DNA of 64,000 bases, taken from Trifolium pratense (Eukaryota > Streptophyta > Magnoliopsida > Fabales > Fabaceae). This document shows positions 15,880 through 27,075 of the stretch, one piece after another. The stretch lies in the NCBI RefSeq assembly GCF_020283565.1, contig NC_060062.1, positions 19,750,127 through 19,814,126 of the forward strand. Reading direction: 5' to 3'. Both the position numbers and the translations under genes were made by a program. Within the stretch, counting starts at the first letter, position 1; each line of letters opens with the position of its first letter. Under the pieces are notes generated by a model. That model made no database searches. It worked only from the letters and a program-made list of their open reading frames with translations, and was not told where the DNA came from.

Positions 15880-16215
15880 ATGGCATCTTCGTCCAATGAT
15901 TGCCATAATTTTTCTGTTAAATTTGAAGGCCGCCAAGAACATTTTAAGTTACCGATTAGCAAATTGAGTTCGCTTGCAGCTTTAAAGAATAAGATTGAAG
16001 AAATGTTCTTGTTAAAAAACAATGAACATATACAAATCCAGCATATGGCTTATTTAAATTCATGCACGGACATCACAAGTGACTCCATCGAAGCTACAAC
16101 AACAAAATATTGGTACAAATTAAAAGGTGATTTGGAAGTGCAATTGATGTTTTCCTTTGTTGAAAACGAAAATGAACCACATCGTTTGTACGCGACCTTA
16201 AAGAAAAGTGGTTAA
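15880..16215 (+). CDS. MULE-internal open frame, transposase N-terminus-like
   Basis: An open frame of 111 residues starts MASSSNDCHNFSVKFEG and stops at TAA. A TATA-like CTATAAATA lies about 90 bp upstream, inside the element. The basic region followed by a length of hydrophobic and charged residues resembles the N-terminal domain of plant MULE transposases, but no catalytic DDE segment follows. Function is doubtful; it may be expressed from the element's arm. Confidence 0.45.
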   Translation: MASSSNDCHNFSVKFEGRQEHFKLPISKLSSLAALKNKIEEMFLLKNNEHIQIQHMAYLNSCTDITSDSIEATTTKYWYKLKGDLEVQLMFSFVENENEPHRLYATLKKSG

Positions 16216-16501
16216 GTTGTTGTTGTACGTGGTTTATTTTTTATTTTTATGGTTTATGTACTATGGTTAATTAAGAATGACGCAAGTCTTCATTTTATTG
16301 TTTATGTACGTGAACTTTAGTTTCTTAAAAATGATGTAAGTCTTTATTTTATTCTAATTATTTCGTATGAATGTGATTTTAATTATTTTGTATGAATGTG
16401 GACAATTATAAACATAGAAAAAAATTAGAAATTACGTAACATGGATTCATTCATTCATTATATAAACATGGAAAAAAATTACATAAAATTAAAAGGAAAA
16501 G

Positions 16502-16850
16502 TTACGACGAGGGTCCCGCAACATTAGGACAATTATTTCTGTTATGATCCGGCATTCTACATAAACCACATAGGCGCTCTTTTTTGCCGAATTCGTCCAT
16601 TTCGGTTCTAATGCGGTTCTTTTTTGGACGACCTTTCTTGACCCTTTTCATATCAGGACGGGGAAAAAGTTTCGGGCCGTCGTATGTCGGCCAATACATT
16701 TGGCCTTGAACCACTTGGAAGGTATTCTCATAAACGCGGCATACATTGGCAACTTTGAACACATCATCAATGTACACTTGATAGTCCAAATGAGCGTGAA
16801 AACAAGCAGCAATAACATGTGAACAAGGTAAATGTAATGCTTGAATACCT
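16502..16850 (-). pseudogene. MULE transposase C-terminus: SWIM half and zinc knuckle
   Basis: The reading frame has LPCSHVIAACFHAHLDY, the second half of a SWIM zinc finger. It continues with YWPTYDGPKLFPRPDM, a basic KKGRPKKNR stretch, and a CCHC knuckle CGLCRMPDHNRNNCP. This is the usual tail of plant MULE transposases. It has lost its DDE domain, and upstream it runs directly into the right inverted repeat. The same CGLCRMPDHN piece sits in the centre of the foldback element at 57603-58285. Confidence 0.85.
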
Positions 16851-17168
16851 AATGCAGCAAGCCACGCGCGCGTCTGGAAAAACAACATGGACCTGCATAG
16901 CGCCATTCTGAATGGCTTGTTCCTTGTAAAGATAGCGCCATTTCAAATGGCTTGATCCTGGAAAAGCAGACTGCACAGAAAAAGCAGAAAAGCAGTCAAT
17001 GTTGCCATTCAGAATGGCGCTATCACATGGCCATGGCGCCATTTCAAATGGTGCTACCCAGTTGGTCTTCTGTCAGAGGTGCATTACGGGAAAAAAATTT
17101 GAGAGAGGGGTATTACGGGAAATAAGAGAGGGAGAGGGGTATATTTTGGGAAAAAAATCACACAAGCA

Positions 17169-18941
17169 CAGAATAAACATAATTAGCACGTGAAGAATTG
17201 AGCTGATAAAAAAACGTGACAAGAAACAAAACGTGGTTAAAATACAGTTGGCAATGTTAACTGTAGACGTGGCATAATCGTGGACACTACGTGGCCCTAC
17301 TTTGTAACTTCAATAGTAACAATTAAGACTTGGTAAAAGGAGAGAATCCATTTATTCATTATTCCCTGTTTCTGTTGTTGATGTTGATTAGTGATTAGTA
17401 GTGATTACACTCACATCAGTGTATTGTATATTTGTATTCCACTTGCTTTGGTTTGTGGGGTACCCTTCTTGTTTTATACTTCTAGTACTATCTATCTATG
17501 ATGCTTCCAAACACATAACTCACTCGTATTCTCTTCTGTTACAAATGTCATTGGAATCATTCAGGCAGTTATATGATTCCAACTAACATAATAAGCAATG
17601 TTTGCCAGATTATAAATCATTGGAAAAATATAAAATAAAACTAATCAATTTTTTATTGAAATAAATTAAATTATGCGTATTTTTATTTATCTCAAAAAAG
17701 TTTATTTACCAAATAATAATAGAAACATATTCAGAAGATTGCCTATATATTGGTTTAAATTGAAGGAAAAATTTATTTCCAGTCTATTTGGTTTGTATAA
17801 TCAAGTTTTGTTTGGATGATGAAACAAAGTTAAAGGAAATAAAGCAAGGAAAAAGATTATTAATAAAGAAAAGAAAGTAAGAGGAAAATGGGTTGAAAGT
17901 GAGATGTTTTGTTGGTTGTTTGATTGGAGTGAAAGTAAAATGATTTTTTGTTTTTGATCAATCAGTCAAGTGGCTAAAAATTTTATCTTTAAAATGGATA
18001 AATGGGATGATCGGAATTTGAATTTCAACCTCTGCATATATAATGCAAGGTCCCTATCAATTGAGTTAAGTTTACGAGACAAAGAAAAAAAGTTTTAATT
18101 TGCTAATTAATATTTTTTGTCCTTATTTGTTAATTAATTTTTAAATAGAGATTTGTGTTTTTATTTTAACAAAAAAATCTTTAACATTTTTTTCTTTATT
18201 AAAATAAAAAAAAAAAACATTAATATAGTACCATAAGTAGCATTAAGAACTCATCAAAAGAAAAAGGTGACTCTTTCACCTTAGACAAAACCCCATTAAG
18301 AAAGAAAAGAATGCTTCAAAATAGAAATGTACGGTCCACTTAGGTTCCTTTTCTTACCTTTTTTTCCTTTCTAAAATGGACGGAAATCTTTTATGCATTA
18401 CTAAACAGCGAAAAAGCGATCCTTATCTTTTGTATGAAACAAATCCTTCCTTTCTTTTATGGCACAATATTCCCTTTGAGTTTCGCTTTCTAAATATAGT
18501 GTAAATTTGACTCTTTAAAACGTCACTAAACTTATATTAGATCTTTTATACATGAGTCCCACAAAAAAACATTAATTTTTTTAAATAAAAAATTTATGAT
18601 TTAAATTTGAATCATCTAATCTCGATCCAATAAAAGTATATGCGCCAAATACCTGAATGTGTCAAAAGTTGACGGGGTAGATTGTGTGGGCGGAAACAGA
18701 ACATGTAGCACTTTAATGACAAAATCAGTGAAGAAAAAGTACAGAACTTTTTATAATTGAACAAATTACAAAGCCACACTTTAAGTACAAAGCAGATTGT
18801 TCTGCAAAATCAAACATTAAAAGCAACTCCCTCCCGGATAAAAGTCTAGTGGAAGCTAATCATTACTTACTCTTAAACTAATTAATTAAACACACATTAA
18901 CAAAAATAAATCTTCCCTTTGTTATTGAATTAAAGAACTAA
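17169..18941. other. Intergenic spacer downstream of the ERF gene
   Basis: AT-rich DNA with several ACGTGG motifs near 17210-17300 and a tRNA-derived SINE fragment near 18001-18085. No gene is supported. Confidence 0.5.
18001..18085 (-). repeat. tRNA-derived SINE fragment
   Basis: Read on the minus strand it has a box-A-like TTAACTCAATTGATAGGG and, about 35 bases on, a degenerate box B GAAATTCAAATTCC. It is a decayed SINE head and cannot form a tRNA. Confidence 0.5.
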
Positions 18942-19634
18942 TTAAAACTGTTCCCTGTTCTTTGAACCAGAAGAATCTCCACCAAAATCCATTAACCTCA
19001 TAAGTTGTTGAAAATCAGCTTCTCCAATCCTATCCCAGAAATCATTATTACTATTGTTCCCAAATTCAACAGTTGTCTCTGTTTGCATTTCCTGATTCAA
19101 ATTCTCATCTTTGAAATTATGAGAAGGATCATCAACAACCATTTCTGGCTCCTCTACATGCTTAAGAGACTCATCAACAAGAGGAAAATTGAGTTTAGCC
19201 CTCGGTCCACGGAACTCAATCGCGGCATTATCATAAGCTCTAGCAGCTTCTTCAGCAGTAGTAAAAGTTCCTAACCAAACACGAGTTGCGCGTCTCGGAT
19301 CGCGAATCTCAGCTGCCCATTTCCCCCATGGTCTCTGTCTAACTCCTCTGTACTTCTTCTTAGCTCTCTTTTGTTTTTTCTTATTCTCTTCCGGGAAGAA
19401 ATTGCATCCTAAACATCCTGCTATGTTACATTCACGGCAGGTTTCCATGTTTGCCGGTGGAACTATTCGTTCTAAGCTGCCGCTGGTGGTTCCAACGGCT
19501 GAATTATTAGGAAGATGAAAATCTGTTGAGGTTGAACCGGAGACGACGTTTGTTAAGGCGGCGACGATGACGGAGAGTTCTTGATCAGAGGTGAGTGAGG
19601 TGGGAGAGAAGGAGGAGTAAGAGTAGTTGTTCAT
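18942..19634 (-). CDS. AP2/ERF transcription factor, ERF109/RRTF1-like (group X)
   Basis: Intronless, 230 residues. The single AP2/ERF domain (about 94-151) begins [19 protein letters not shown] and ends [10 protein letters not shown]. It has the Ala and Asp residues typical of ERF rather than DREB proteins and should bind GCC-box DNA in the nucleus. It is preceded by a basic [10 protein letters not shown] (about 85-94), a likely nuclear signal. Upstream of that, C-x2-C-x4-C-x2-C ([12 protein letters not shown], 66-77) and an N-terminal [10 protein letters not shown] segment are both characteristic of ERF108/109-type group X proteins, which act in stress, wounding and ROS responses. The tail is acidic. 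The start is the ATG at 19634; an in-frame TTG upstream is not used. Orthology to ERF109 is inferred from motif layout only. Confidence 0.95.
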   Translation of the reverse strand: MNNYSYSSFSPTSLTSDQELSVIVAALTNVVSGSTSTDFHLPNNSAVGTTSGSLERIVPPANMETCRECNIAGCLGCNFFPEENKKKQKRAKKKYRGVRQRPWGKWAAEIRDPRRATRVWLGTFTTAEEAARAYDNAAIEFRGPRAKLNFPLVDESLKHVEEPEMVVDDPSHNFKDENLNQEMQTETTVEFGNNSNNDFWDRIGEADFQQLMRLMDFGGDSSGSKNREQF

Positions 19635-19747
19635 GATGTTTGAAAATTGAAACAAAAAAAAAAGCTCTAAGTCGCAGGTTGTTGTTGTGTTTGTGTTTTG
19701 AAGAGTTTAAGGTTTGAAGTTTGAAAAAAAAGTCAGAGGGTTGAAGA

Positions 19748-19757
19748 GTTTATATAC
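19748..19757 (-). promoter_or_regulatory. TATA box of the ERF gene
   Basis: On the minus strand the sequence reads GTATATAAAC, about 115 bp before the ATG, a normal spacing for a core promoter with a short leader. Confidence 0.65.
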
Positions 19758-19849
19758 GGTTTGGGAATGACGTGGCTAGTAGTAAGAGACAGCTGTGTGC
19801 TACGTACGCAGTTCACACACGGTCGTTTGAAGATTTTGGATATAATAAT

Positions 19850-19855
19850 CACGTG
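19850..19855. promoter_or_regulatory. G-box CACGTG upstream of the ERF gene
   Basis: A perfect CACGTG lies about 95 bp upstream of the TATA box. A further ACGTGG motif lies at about 19770. G-boxes bind bHLH and bZIP factors, including MYC2 in jasmonate responses. Confidence 0.5.
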
Positions 19856-20001
19856 GGGTTTTGTGAAAAGTGTGCCAGCTAGGATTTGATATTTTGATGT
19901 GTGATTTGTTGTGCACTTGTGGGGTTGTCAGGAGAAAAATGTCACTACACAAGGGAACGAAAATGAAAGGAGAGTTCACTCTTCAGTGTAAGGACGGTGT
20001 T

Positions 20002-20026
20002 TTGACCTTTTCATTTTGAATTGACC
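20002..20026. promoter_or_regulatory. Paired W-boxes (TTGACC) upstream of the ERF gene
   Basis: Two TTGACC motifs at 20002-20007 and 20021-20026 lie 19 bp apart, about 370-390 bp upstream of the start. Closely spaced W-boxes are WRKY targets, which fits a stress-induced ERF. Confidence 0.5.
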
Positions 20027-20201
20027 AGATTTTTGTACGAACACTTCTAGACGAAACATTTCTATTTTCGTGCTATAGACTTCACTCCCTACTTTTTCTC
20101 TTAAATACTCCATCTGGTTTTATATAAGCAAAAATTACTTTATAATAAAATTGATGTATTACTATTTAGACAATACTCATAGTTTAAATGTATTAATTTT
20201 A

Positions 20202-20619
20202 GGCTTAAATATGCAAAAGGTTCATGCACTTATGCGTCATTTGAGTTTTAGTCGCTGCATTTTAAAATCCTTTCGTTTTGTCACTGCACTTTCATTTTAC
20301 TTTAAAAATGGTCCCTGAACCCATTTTTTGTTGAAGTGACACATTTTTTTATGATGTGTCAATTTTATTTTACTTTTAAAAAATTACTTATTTAAGGGTT
20401 TTTTGATCGATTCACTGCAAAATTAAATTAGTCATCAACTCTAAAATCCAGTTAACAGTGACAGATCAGCAAAAATGTGTTATTTCAACAACAAAAAAAA
20501 GGTCCGGGGACTATTTTAAAGTAAAATGAAAGTACAGTGGCAAAATAAAATGTTTTTAAAATGCAGGGACTAAAACTCAAATAACTCGTAAATGCAGGGA
20601 CCTTATACATATTTAACCC
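20202..20619. mobile_element. Mutator-type MITE (GGCTTAAATATG family)
   Basis: Perfect 9-bp duplication TTAATTTTA at 20193-20201 and 20620-20628. Long inverted repeats start GGCTTAAATATG and, from the right, GGGTTAAATATG, and run through GAGTTTTAGTC and CTGCATTTTAAAA blocks. A larger relative with the same ends is at 23340-24654. Confidence 0.9.
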
Positions 20620-20720
20620 TTAATTTTATAATAAATCTAAAAAGTAACTATTTAGTTATATATAGATTGGAAAATAAAAAATGTATCTATAAATTTGTAT
20701 TGTCTTATATTTAGAGACAA

Positions 20721-21128
20721 CACGGCCAACTCAGAGGCAGGATAAGCAGGCCCACAACCCAGAGCCTCCTAATTTTGGGGGCTTAAATATATTTTTTTGG
20801 ATCCAACATATTAAAATTGGTTAAGTATTTGTGTGGTCTTTTTTGGTTTGTTTTATTTAAATAGATCAAGTTTCAACATATATGACCATCATCATAAAAA
20901 TTATAAATCAAACTATTTTAAACATTATTTTCTTTTACAAAATGATGAATTTTTTCTATAAATAAAATCACTTTATAACTCATAAATAACTTTACTACTT
21001 TATTAAAAAAAACTACATTTTGTTATTTCTTTTAAATAAATGATGTTCTTTTAAAAAAATTTGTATTTTTTATTAGGGTCCATTATTATTATTTTCCCTA
21101 GGCCTCCAAAATTTCGGGACCGGCCCTG
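20721..21128. mobile_element. hAT MITE, CAGGGCCGGCCCTG family, diverged copy
   Basis: The right end CGGGACCGGCCCTG is clear; the left end CACGGCCAACTCAG is eroded. Flanks AGAGACAA and AGAGATAA agree at 7 of 8. Body text (GAGCCTCCTAATTTTGG, CCTAGGCCTCC) matches the family. Confidence 0.75.
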
Positions 21129-21184
21129 AGAGATAATAATTGATTTATAAAATAGTACAGTCTTATAATTAGAGATGGAGAGAG

Positions 21185-23339
21185 TATAATAACAAGTTTT
21201 TTTTTTTGTTGTTTATTATAAAACTAGTAAAATACCGGTGTATTCATATGAGTCTACGAATTTTTAGTTGATAAATAAGACTGATATTATATAAGACAAG
21301 TTATGAGTTTTTCTACACTATCCTTTGATAATTTAGGATATTTTCTCAAGTTGGTTAAAAGTTTGTTAAAATTTAGTTGTGTATGTTACATGCAAATCTA
21401 CTTATGTGACTTATTTTCATTAACGGTTAAATAAATACCTCTAAATTATATATCAAGGGGTTTCACCTAATGCGTTTATAAACCAGTATTTTTTTTAAAC
21501 AATTTTTGAATTCTATAAAAGCTTTTTGTTTATTTTTAAAATATCATATAAACTAGTATGTAAGCCCGTGTCAGCACGAGATTATTTTCTTATATAATAT
21601 TATTTATGTATTTATTTTGATATATTATTTGAGTAATTTGGTTTAAAATTTTATGATAAAATTAAAATAGGTTTTGCATGATATAAGTTTAACGATGTTA
21701 CATGATAGAGCGAAATGAAAACTATTATTTCGCTTCCCATTCTACACTATTAGAAGATAGATTATTTCTCTTATCTTCATCCCTGGAACTATATAATGAC
21801 CCCATAAATATAAAACAATTATAAACTCGACTCTCAAATGAAAATTTAATTAGTCAAGGATCATTTTTAACAGTTGGGTAGAAAATGTTATGCATTTCTC
21901 ATTCTGCACTAGTTAGAGACTCTCCCTCTCCCCACCCCCCCCCCCCCCCCCCCCCACCCCCCCTCTCTATTTTTATATCTCTTCCACAACATAATTTTTT
22001 TTTAATAATTTTTATTTTTTTTTATTTTTTTTGAAGGTTGTCTATTTCATTTTATATTATTTTGAACGTTATATATATTTTTTCTTTCAATTGTTTATGA
22101 GATTTATTTTATTTAATTTACTTGAGTATGAAAATACGATATATGTTTAAGGATGTTACAGAGACATACTGAGGTGGGAAGTACTCCACCATTACTTGTT
22201 CCCCGTTCAACAAAACTAAGAGATTCTCTCTCCCTCTCTCTCTCATCTCTATCTTTTGAGACTCTCTCTAGGGACTCTATCAATAAAAAATAATTGTAAA
22301 ATTAAAAATAGGGGACCAATAATGTTTTATTTTAAAATTAGGAGGACTAAAATCTTGGATCTTATAAAATAGAGGAATAAAAAATGCAATTAAGCCATAG
22401 TTTTAAGATATAAGAAAAATTATTAAAATATAATTATTGTCTTTGCACTTTCGTAAAACATTATTTATCATAGTAGTAGTGCATGTTGCAATCACTATCT
22501 TACATGTACCTCCCTTAGATTACAAAAAATTGTATTTTACTCTTAGAGGGCTATTGAACTTAAGTGAAGATTAGTCTCAAAATCAAAATTCTTGGGAATA
22601 CTCTGTGGAGCCATTAAACACCGGCCCAAAGGCCATAATTACGTTGTTTTCATCCATAAAATTTACATTTGTTTTTTTTATCATAATAAAATTTACATTT
22701 GTTAATATGAAGAGCTTTGTCTCATGTATTTATTTTACATAATACTCCAACTTTCTTATTTATAAACAAAATTCATTGTAATTATACGTGAGTTTAATTT
22801 TAGTGGATTATCACTTTATCTAAGACAAAAATCATCATAATTTAGTGATCTTAAATATAAATAAAAACTAGTTTAAAGACCCGTGCATTCGCAGGAGTCT
22901 ATTGACTTTTATTCGTTATTTGAGTTTGTTGCTGTATTAATTTAGAAAATTTATTTAAAATTAAATATTTAAAAATTTGTTATATAATATTGTTAAAATA
23001 TAAGTGGAATTATTGTGTTAATTATTTCTTGTAAACTTATTTATTCAAATTTTTATGTTTTCAGTGACAAATAATGATATCGTTTAGGGTAAGTTAGTAA
23101 GTTCGATACTAATTAACTTTCTTATATTATTATTAATGGTTAGAAGTAAACTTTGTAGTAATATTGTTTATGTTTCGCTTATAAAAAATTGTTTATGTTT
23201 CTTTTTTTTTTATGAAAAATATTGTTTATGTTTTTTTTATAGAATTTTTTTTTTCTTTTCTATATTGCTATTTTTATGCGGTTTCTTCATATTTTTTCTA
23301 TAATTTTTTTATTGACCAAACTTTCTATAATTTTTTTTA
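21185..23339. other. Repeat-rich spacer: poly(C), CT runs, ACTAG/CCCGTG heads
   Basis: Contains three AAACTAGT-type heads followed by a short GC hairpin-like motif (21224, 21550, 22868), a poly(C) run at 21933-21962 and a CT-rich stretch near 22220-22270. The heads resemble those of the 60-bp-unit repeats at 33.24 and 54.0 kb. No gene is seen. Confidence 0.5.
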
Positions 23340-23836
23340 GGCTTAAATATGTGATTGATCCCGGCAATTATAACACATTTTGGTATTAGTCCTTGTAAAA
23401 TTTTTTGTTTGATTTTGGTCCTTGCATTTTGAAAAAAAATTGCTTTTAGTCCTTGCTGTGAGTTAGACGTTAAAAAAAATGTTAAAACTAACGGTGTGCC
23501 ACGTGGCCCAATCATTTCATGCCACGTGGCACATTTAAGTCATTTTAAGTTATATACTATTTTTAACAAATGTTTTCTAACCGTAACAAAAAAAAAAAAC
23601 AAATGTTTTCTAATCTATTTTAAAATTGATATTTATTTTTTATTAAATATATTAACTATAAAAAATTAAATAAAAGAATCCCCTAGATTCACGGCAAGTC
23701 AACTTCAACATCACTGCAATAGTTTCATCATCATCGTGTATCCACCATGGCCACCCCACTTCATCTTCTCCATCAATACCACCTAACTTCATTTTATTCC
23801 CCAACACACAAGCACCACAAAACGAAAATTTCGCCA

Positions 23837-24229
23837 TCACCAACACCATAGAACCTTCACAAATTCTGCAGTTATATTTTTGAACAAAACTTCAACAAGC
23901 TTCCCAAAAGGAAAAAATGTTCCAAATCGAGCTTCCCAAAACATAAACACGAACACAAAAGCTAAATCGAACATGAGTGATTTGTGGGCTGTTTTAAAAA
24001 TTGAATCTTTCTTTGATTGAACTGCTACAACGTTTTCAACAAGGTTTCGTTTGGTGGCTACTTTTCCTGTGATGGTGTTTTTGGAAAGAATTTTACAACG
24101 ATAGTTTTGATTCGAAGTTGAAAATCCGGTCCGCGTGAAACAGTGCATTTCAGGGATGAGGGGCGGAGATGTTACGGGAGGCGGTGAGACGGACTTGAAC
24201 CAAAGGGAACGAAGAAGATGATTCGACAT
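23837..24229 (-). other. Unrecognised open frame inside the MULE (possible captured DNA)
   Basis: The 130-codon frame begins MSNHLLRSLWFKSVSPPP and ends in AEFVKVLWCW. It has a hydrophobic patch (LAFVFVFMFW) near its middle. No domain is recognised. It ends within the element and overlaps a second 65-codon frame at 23652-23849, so it may be a gene fragment rather than a gene. Confidence 0.25.
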
Positions 24230-24282
24230 TTTTTATAATAATAATAATAATTAAAACAGGATTGATATTTATTTTATTTTAT

Positions 24283-24466
24283 GGAAAATGCTAAACAGTG
24301 CCCCGGACACTAGTTAAGGATACAAATATAGAAGTTTTATCTCGTAAATTGTGCATTCAATGTTTTAATGATGTGAAAAGTTATTTCTCTCATCATTAAC
24401 TTTATCATTTGTTTCCTTTTTTAGTATGTTTAACTAGTGCCCAAGAGGCACTGTTTAGCATAACCC
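24283..24466. mobile_element. 184-bp Mutator-type MITE, copy 1
   Basis: Perfect 9-bp duplication TTATTTTAT at 24274-24282 and 24467-24475. Ends GGAAAATGCTAAACAGTGCC and, from the right, GGGTTATGCTAAACAGTGCC. The same length and ends occur at 39131-39314. Confidence 0.9.
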
Positions 24467-24663
24467 TTATTTTATTTATAACAAAAAATCATTTTAGTTT
24501 ATTTTTTTTTTATTTTATTTTTTTAACTTCAAACTAACGGAGGGACTTAAAACAATTTTTTTATAAAGTGTAAGGACTAAAACCAAGCAAAAATAACTGT
24601 AGGGACTAATATCAAAATCTGTTATAATTATAAGGACTATTAACATATTTAAGCTTTTTTTTA

Positions 24664-27075
24664 TTATTTTTCCCCTTATTTTTATGTATAAATTGTTATG
24701 TTTTGTTCCTATCTATAATCTGTTTTGTTCCTATTTTTGAGCATATCCTATTTCTATATTTTTTTTTTTATTTTTGTTGTAGTGAAATTACAATGAAGGA
24801 TATAAAACTTGCAACGTGGTTAAAAGTAATAAGAATAAATTAGTAACTTTGGTGGTAATCGATTTTAATATATTAGCAATAGACAATAGATTAAAAAATT
24901 CAACTCCATTTAATCTCATAAAAAAAACTATTTAATATTATTGTTCTAAAAACGGTTAATATTGTTTTTAATAGTGAGGGGTTTGGATATTATGCAGGAG
25001 GTCTTACGTTTGATCCTCTCTGTCTCCATTGTAACAAAAAAAAATATTGTCTTTAATATTACTCTACCTCTTGTAGGAAAAGTATATGGAGTACTCAACT
25101 CAAAACTCAAACAAGAGCAACAAACCGAGCCAAAACAAAACAAGAGAAAATCTTGCAAGGACATTCCAACAACCGTCTAACTATACAATCAAAGGGATTA
25201 ACAAATGTTTTGTCTAATCGAAAGAGTTAAAACTCTCATAGTTAGGGTGTGCATCACTCAACCCAATTCAATATAGAGATATCAACGAGGTGGAAATTAA
25301 GCAGGGAGTACTTTACCACTCCCTTTTTCACAATCTAAAAACTTCACCATCTCCATTTCTATTCTCGGCTTTGGTGGAGTATTCTTCCTTCATCCTCATC
25401 CATTCGGATCTCTACTGTTGTTGCAGAGATCCATCGATTTGTTATTATTCAATCGAACTAGTTGTAAAAAAAATAATATTTTGATTATGAAAGTTCAATC
25501 ATAAAACGAATACAAAAATATGTTTAAGTTCAATCATAATGTTGCGAACTAATACTCAAATTCTGACTCGAATAGAAAATGCACATTTAGTAATAATATA
25601 ACACAGCTCGAATCTGATTACATGGACGGACACGGAACTTATGAAGAAAAAAAAAATCCGACTGATAGTGCTGGAAGAAGCTTGACTATGTGGAAGAGAG
25701 CGGCTATTAATTGATATTAAAAATAATTCTTCAGTCAACAAAAACAAAATTACTGAATTAAAAAAAAAAAAATGTCTGCTTCAAACTTGCTAGTTGCTAC
25801 TACTATTAATATTATGGTGTGAATGTGAACTGTGAAGATGACAAAGTCAGACAAGACCATAAAGTATATGTGTCACGGAAAATGTCATTATGTATGTGTC
25901 ACGGATAATGTCATCATGTATTTGTCCCTATGTGATAGCAACGAGTATTTTTTTCTTTTTTATTTGGTTACAAGCAACAAGTATTAAACGAGAAGCCCAA
26001 ATAATTCTCCTTTCTTTTTTTTCGTTATCAAAAAAGAGAATCCAGTGAACCATTAGTTGCAGGTTTTTTAACAGGAAAATGTAAAACAGAACAAAAACCA
26101 ATAAGTTGCAAATATCCAATATTAGATTTATATTTTTTAGCAGAAACAAAGTTCAGCAGATTTGTTACACAGGGTTGCATCAAAGTATTGATGATAATCA
26201 AAGCACACAACACAGAAAGAAGATTTCACAATTCCCTTGAGGCTTATGCGTTTTGTTAGTTTGAAGTGAAGAAGACTAGCAAGTTTTATTCAAACTAAGG
26301 CATTCTCACATAGCTTTAATCTGGAACTTAGAGTTCTCGTAGTGAGGAAAAGAAGATATTCCACAGCTTTAATCTGGAGCTTCGGGTTTTTAGTGAGGAA
26401 ACGAAGATACATTTTTTTACATCTTAGAGAGCCAGAAAGCACGAAGTTCGGTTTGAAGAGTGTTAGCTGCATTGAACTGATTCAGTTGAGCTGAAGAACT
26501 GCTTTATAATTAAAATAATATAATAAGTTTGGAAATTAAACCGTGAGTCTGTGATAGTGGTTCGACCATGTAGTACAGTTCCATTCTAGATGTGGTTTGG
26601 TTCAATAATGAGATTTTTGAACACGACAGAAGTCATTGAAATTGAAATTTCCAGTAAAACCACATCACCACAATTTTACATGAAATGACATCCACAAGAC
26701 AGAGCAACACCTTACACTGCATCAAACAGCATGCAAAGTAAGTAGCTCACTGTAAGAATTCTTTTCTTAATTTTGTTTATCGCCTACTTTTCCTAAACCC
26801 CTGGGATACTAAACGGGTTTGTTTGGGAGGGGGAAAAATTATACAGGAATTCCTATGATTTTATACAGCAAAAATATGACTTATGCTCGACGGTTCCCCT
26901 ACTTCAATTTTACCAGGTGATCAATGAAAAATTTGAAACTAACGAAAATTCAGCCTTCATCAATTGGTTGTACTACGCAACTGAACTTCTAGATATCCAC
27001 AGACAACTCAAAAGCGAGCTAGCTACCACTTACGAGTAAGAAAACTCAAACAAGAAAAAAAAATCCTTCATCTGT
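24664..27075. other. Intergenic DNA downstream of the ceramide synthase gene
   Basis: Holds a SINE at 24972-25045. It also holds a stretch at about 25.78-26.0 kb related to the flanks of the 14431 hAT element, and a diverged 50-bp tandem pair near 26311-26408 (CTTTAATCTGGA.CTT twice). No gene is supported. The ceramide synthase 3' UTR should lie in about 26700-27075. Confidence 0.5.
24972..25045 (+). repeat. tRNA-derived SINE with A-tail
   Basis: AGTGAGGGGTTTGG head, box-B-like ACGTTTGATCCTC, then CCATTGTAAC and an A-run. Same family as 32178-32281. Confidence 0.6.

Larger units (their letters stand above)
15424..17159. mobile_element. Mutator-like element with 312-bp identical inverted repeats
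   Basis: Terminal inverted repeats 15424-15735 and 16848-17159 read as identical over about 312 bp. They begin GATTTTTTTCCC, and the 9-bp target duplication ACACAAGCA lies at 15415-15423 and 17160-17168. Each arm contains four small palindromes (CCATTTGAAATGG or GCCATTCTGAATGGC types). The interior carries two transposase pieces facing each other, N-terminal-like on + and C-terminal on -, so the copy is rearranged and nonautonomous. Identical arms suggest recent insertion or arm homogenisation. Confidence 0.93.
20108..21184. mobile_element. Stowaway-like MITE interrupted by two later insertions
   Basis: Left end TA-CTCCATCTGG with TATAAGC close by; right end, read inward, CTCTCTCCATCTC with ATAAG. 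TA flanks both sides (20106-20107, 21185-21186). The original MITE was about 230 bp. A 418-bp Mutator-type and a 408-bp hAT-type element lie inside it. Confidence 0.7.
23340..24654. mobile_element. Mutator-type element with a non-TIR interior
   Basis: 9-bp duplication TTTTTTTTA at 23331-23339 and 24655-24663. Ends are GGCTTAAATATG and CATATTTAAGC, with GTCCTTG/AGGACTAA-rich inverted arms. The middle, 23680-24235, is less AT-rich, is unlike the arms, and has two minus-strand open frames of 65 and 130 codons of no recognised family. It is a candidate Pack-MULE capture. A 184-bp MITE (24283-24466) has inserted in its right half. Confidence 0.82.
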
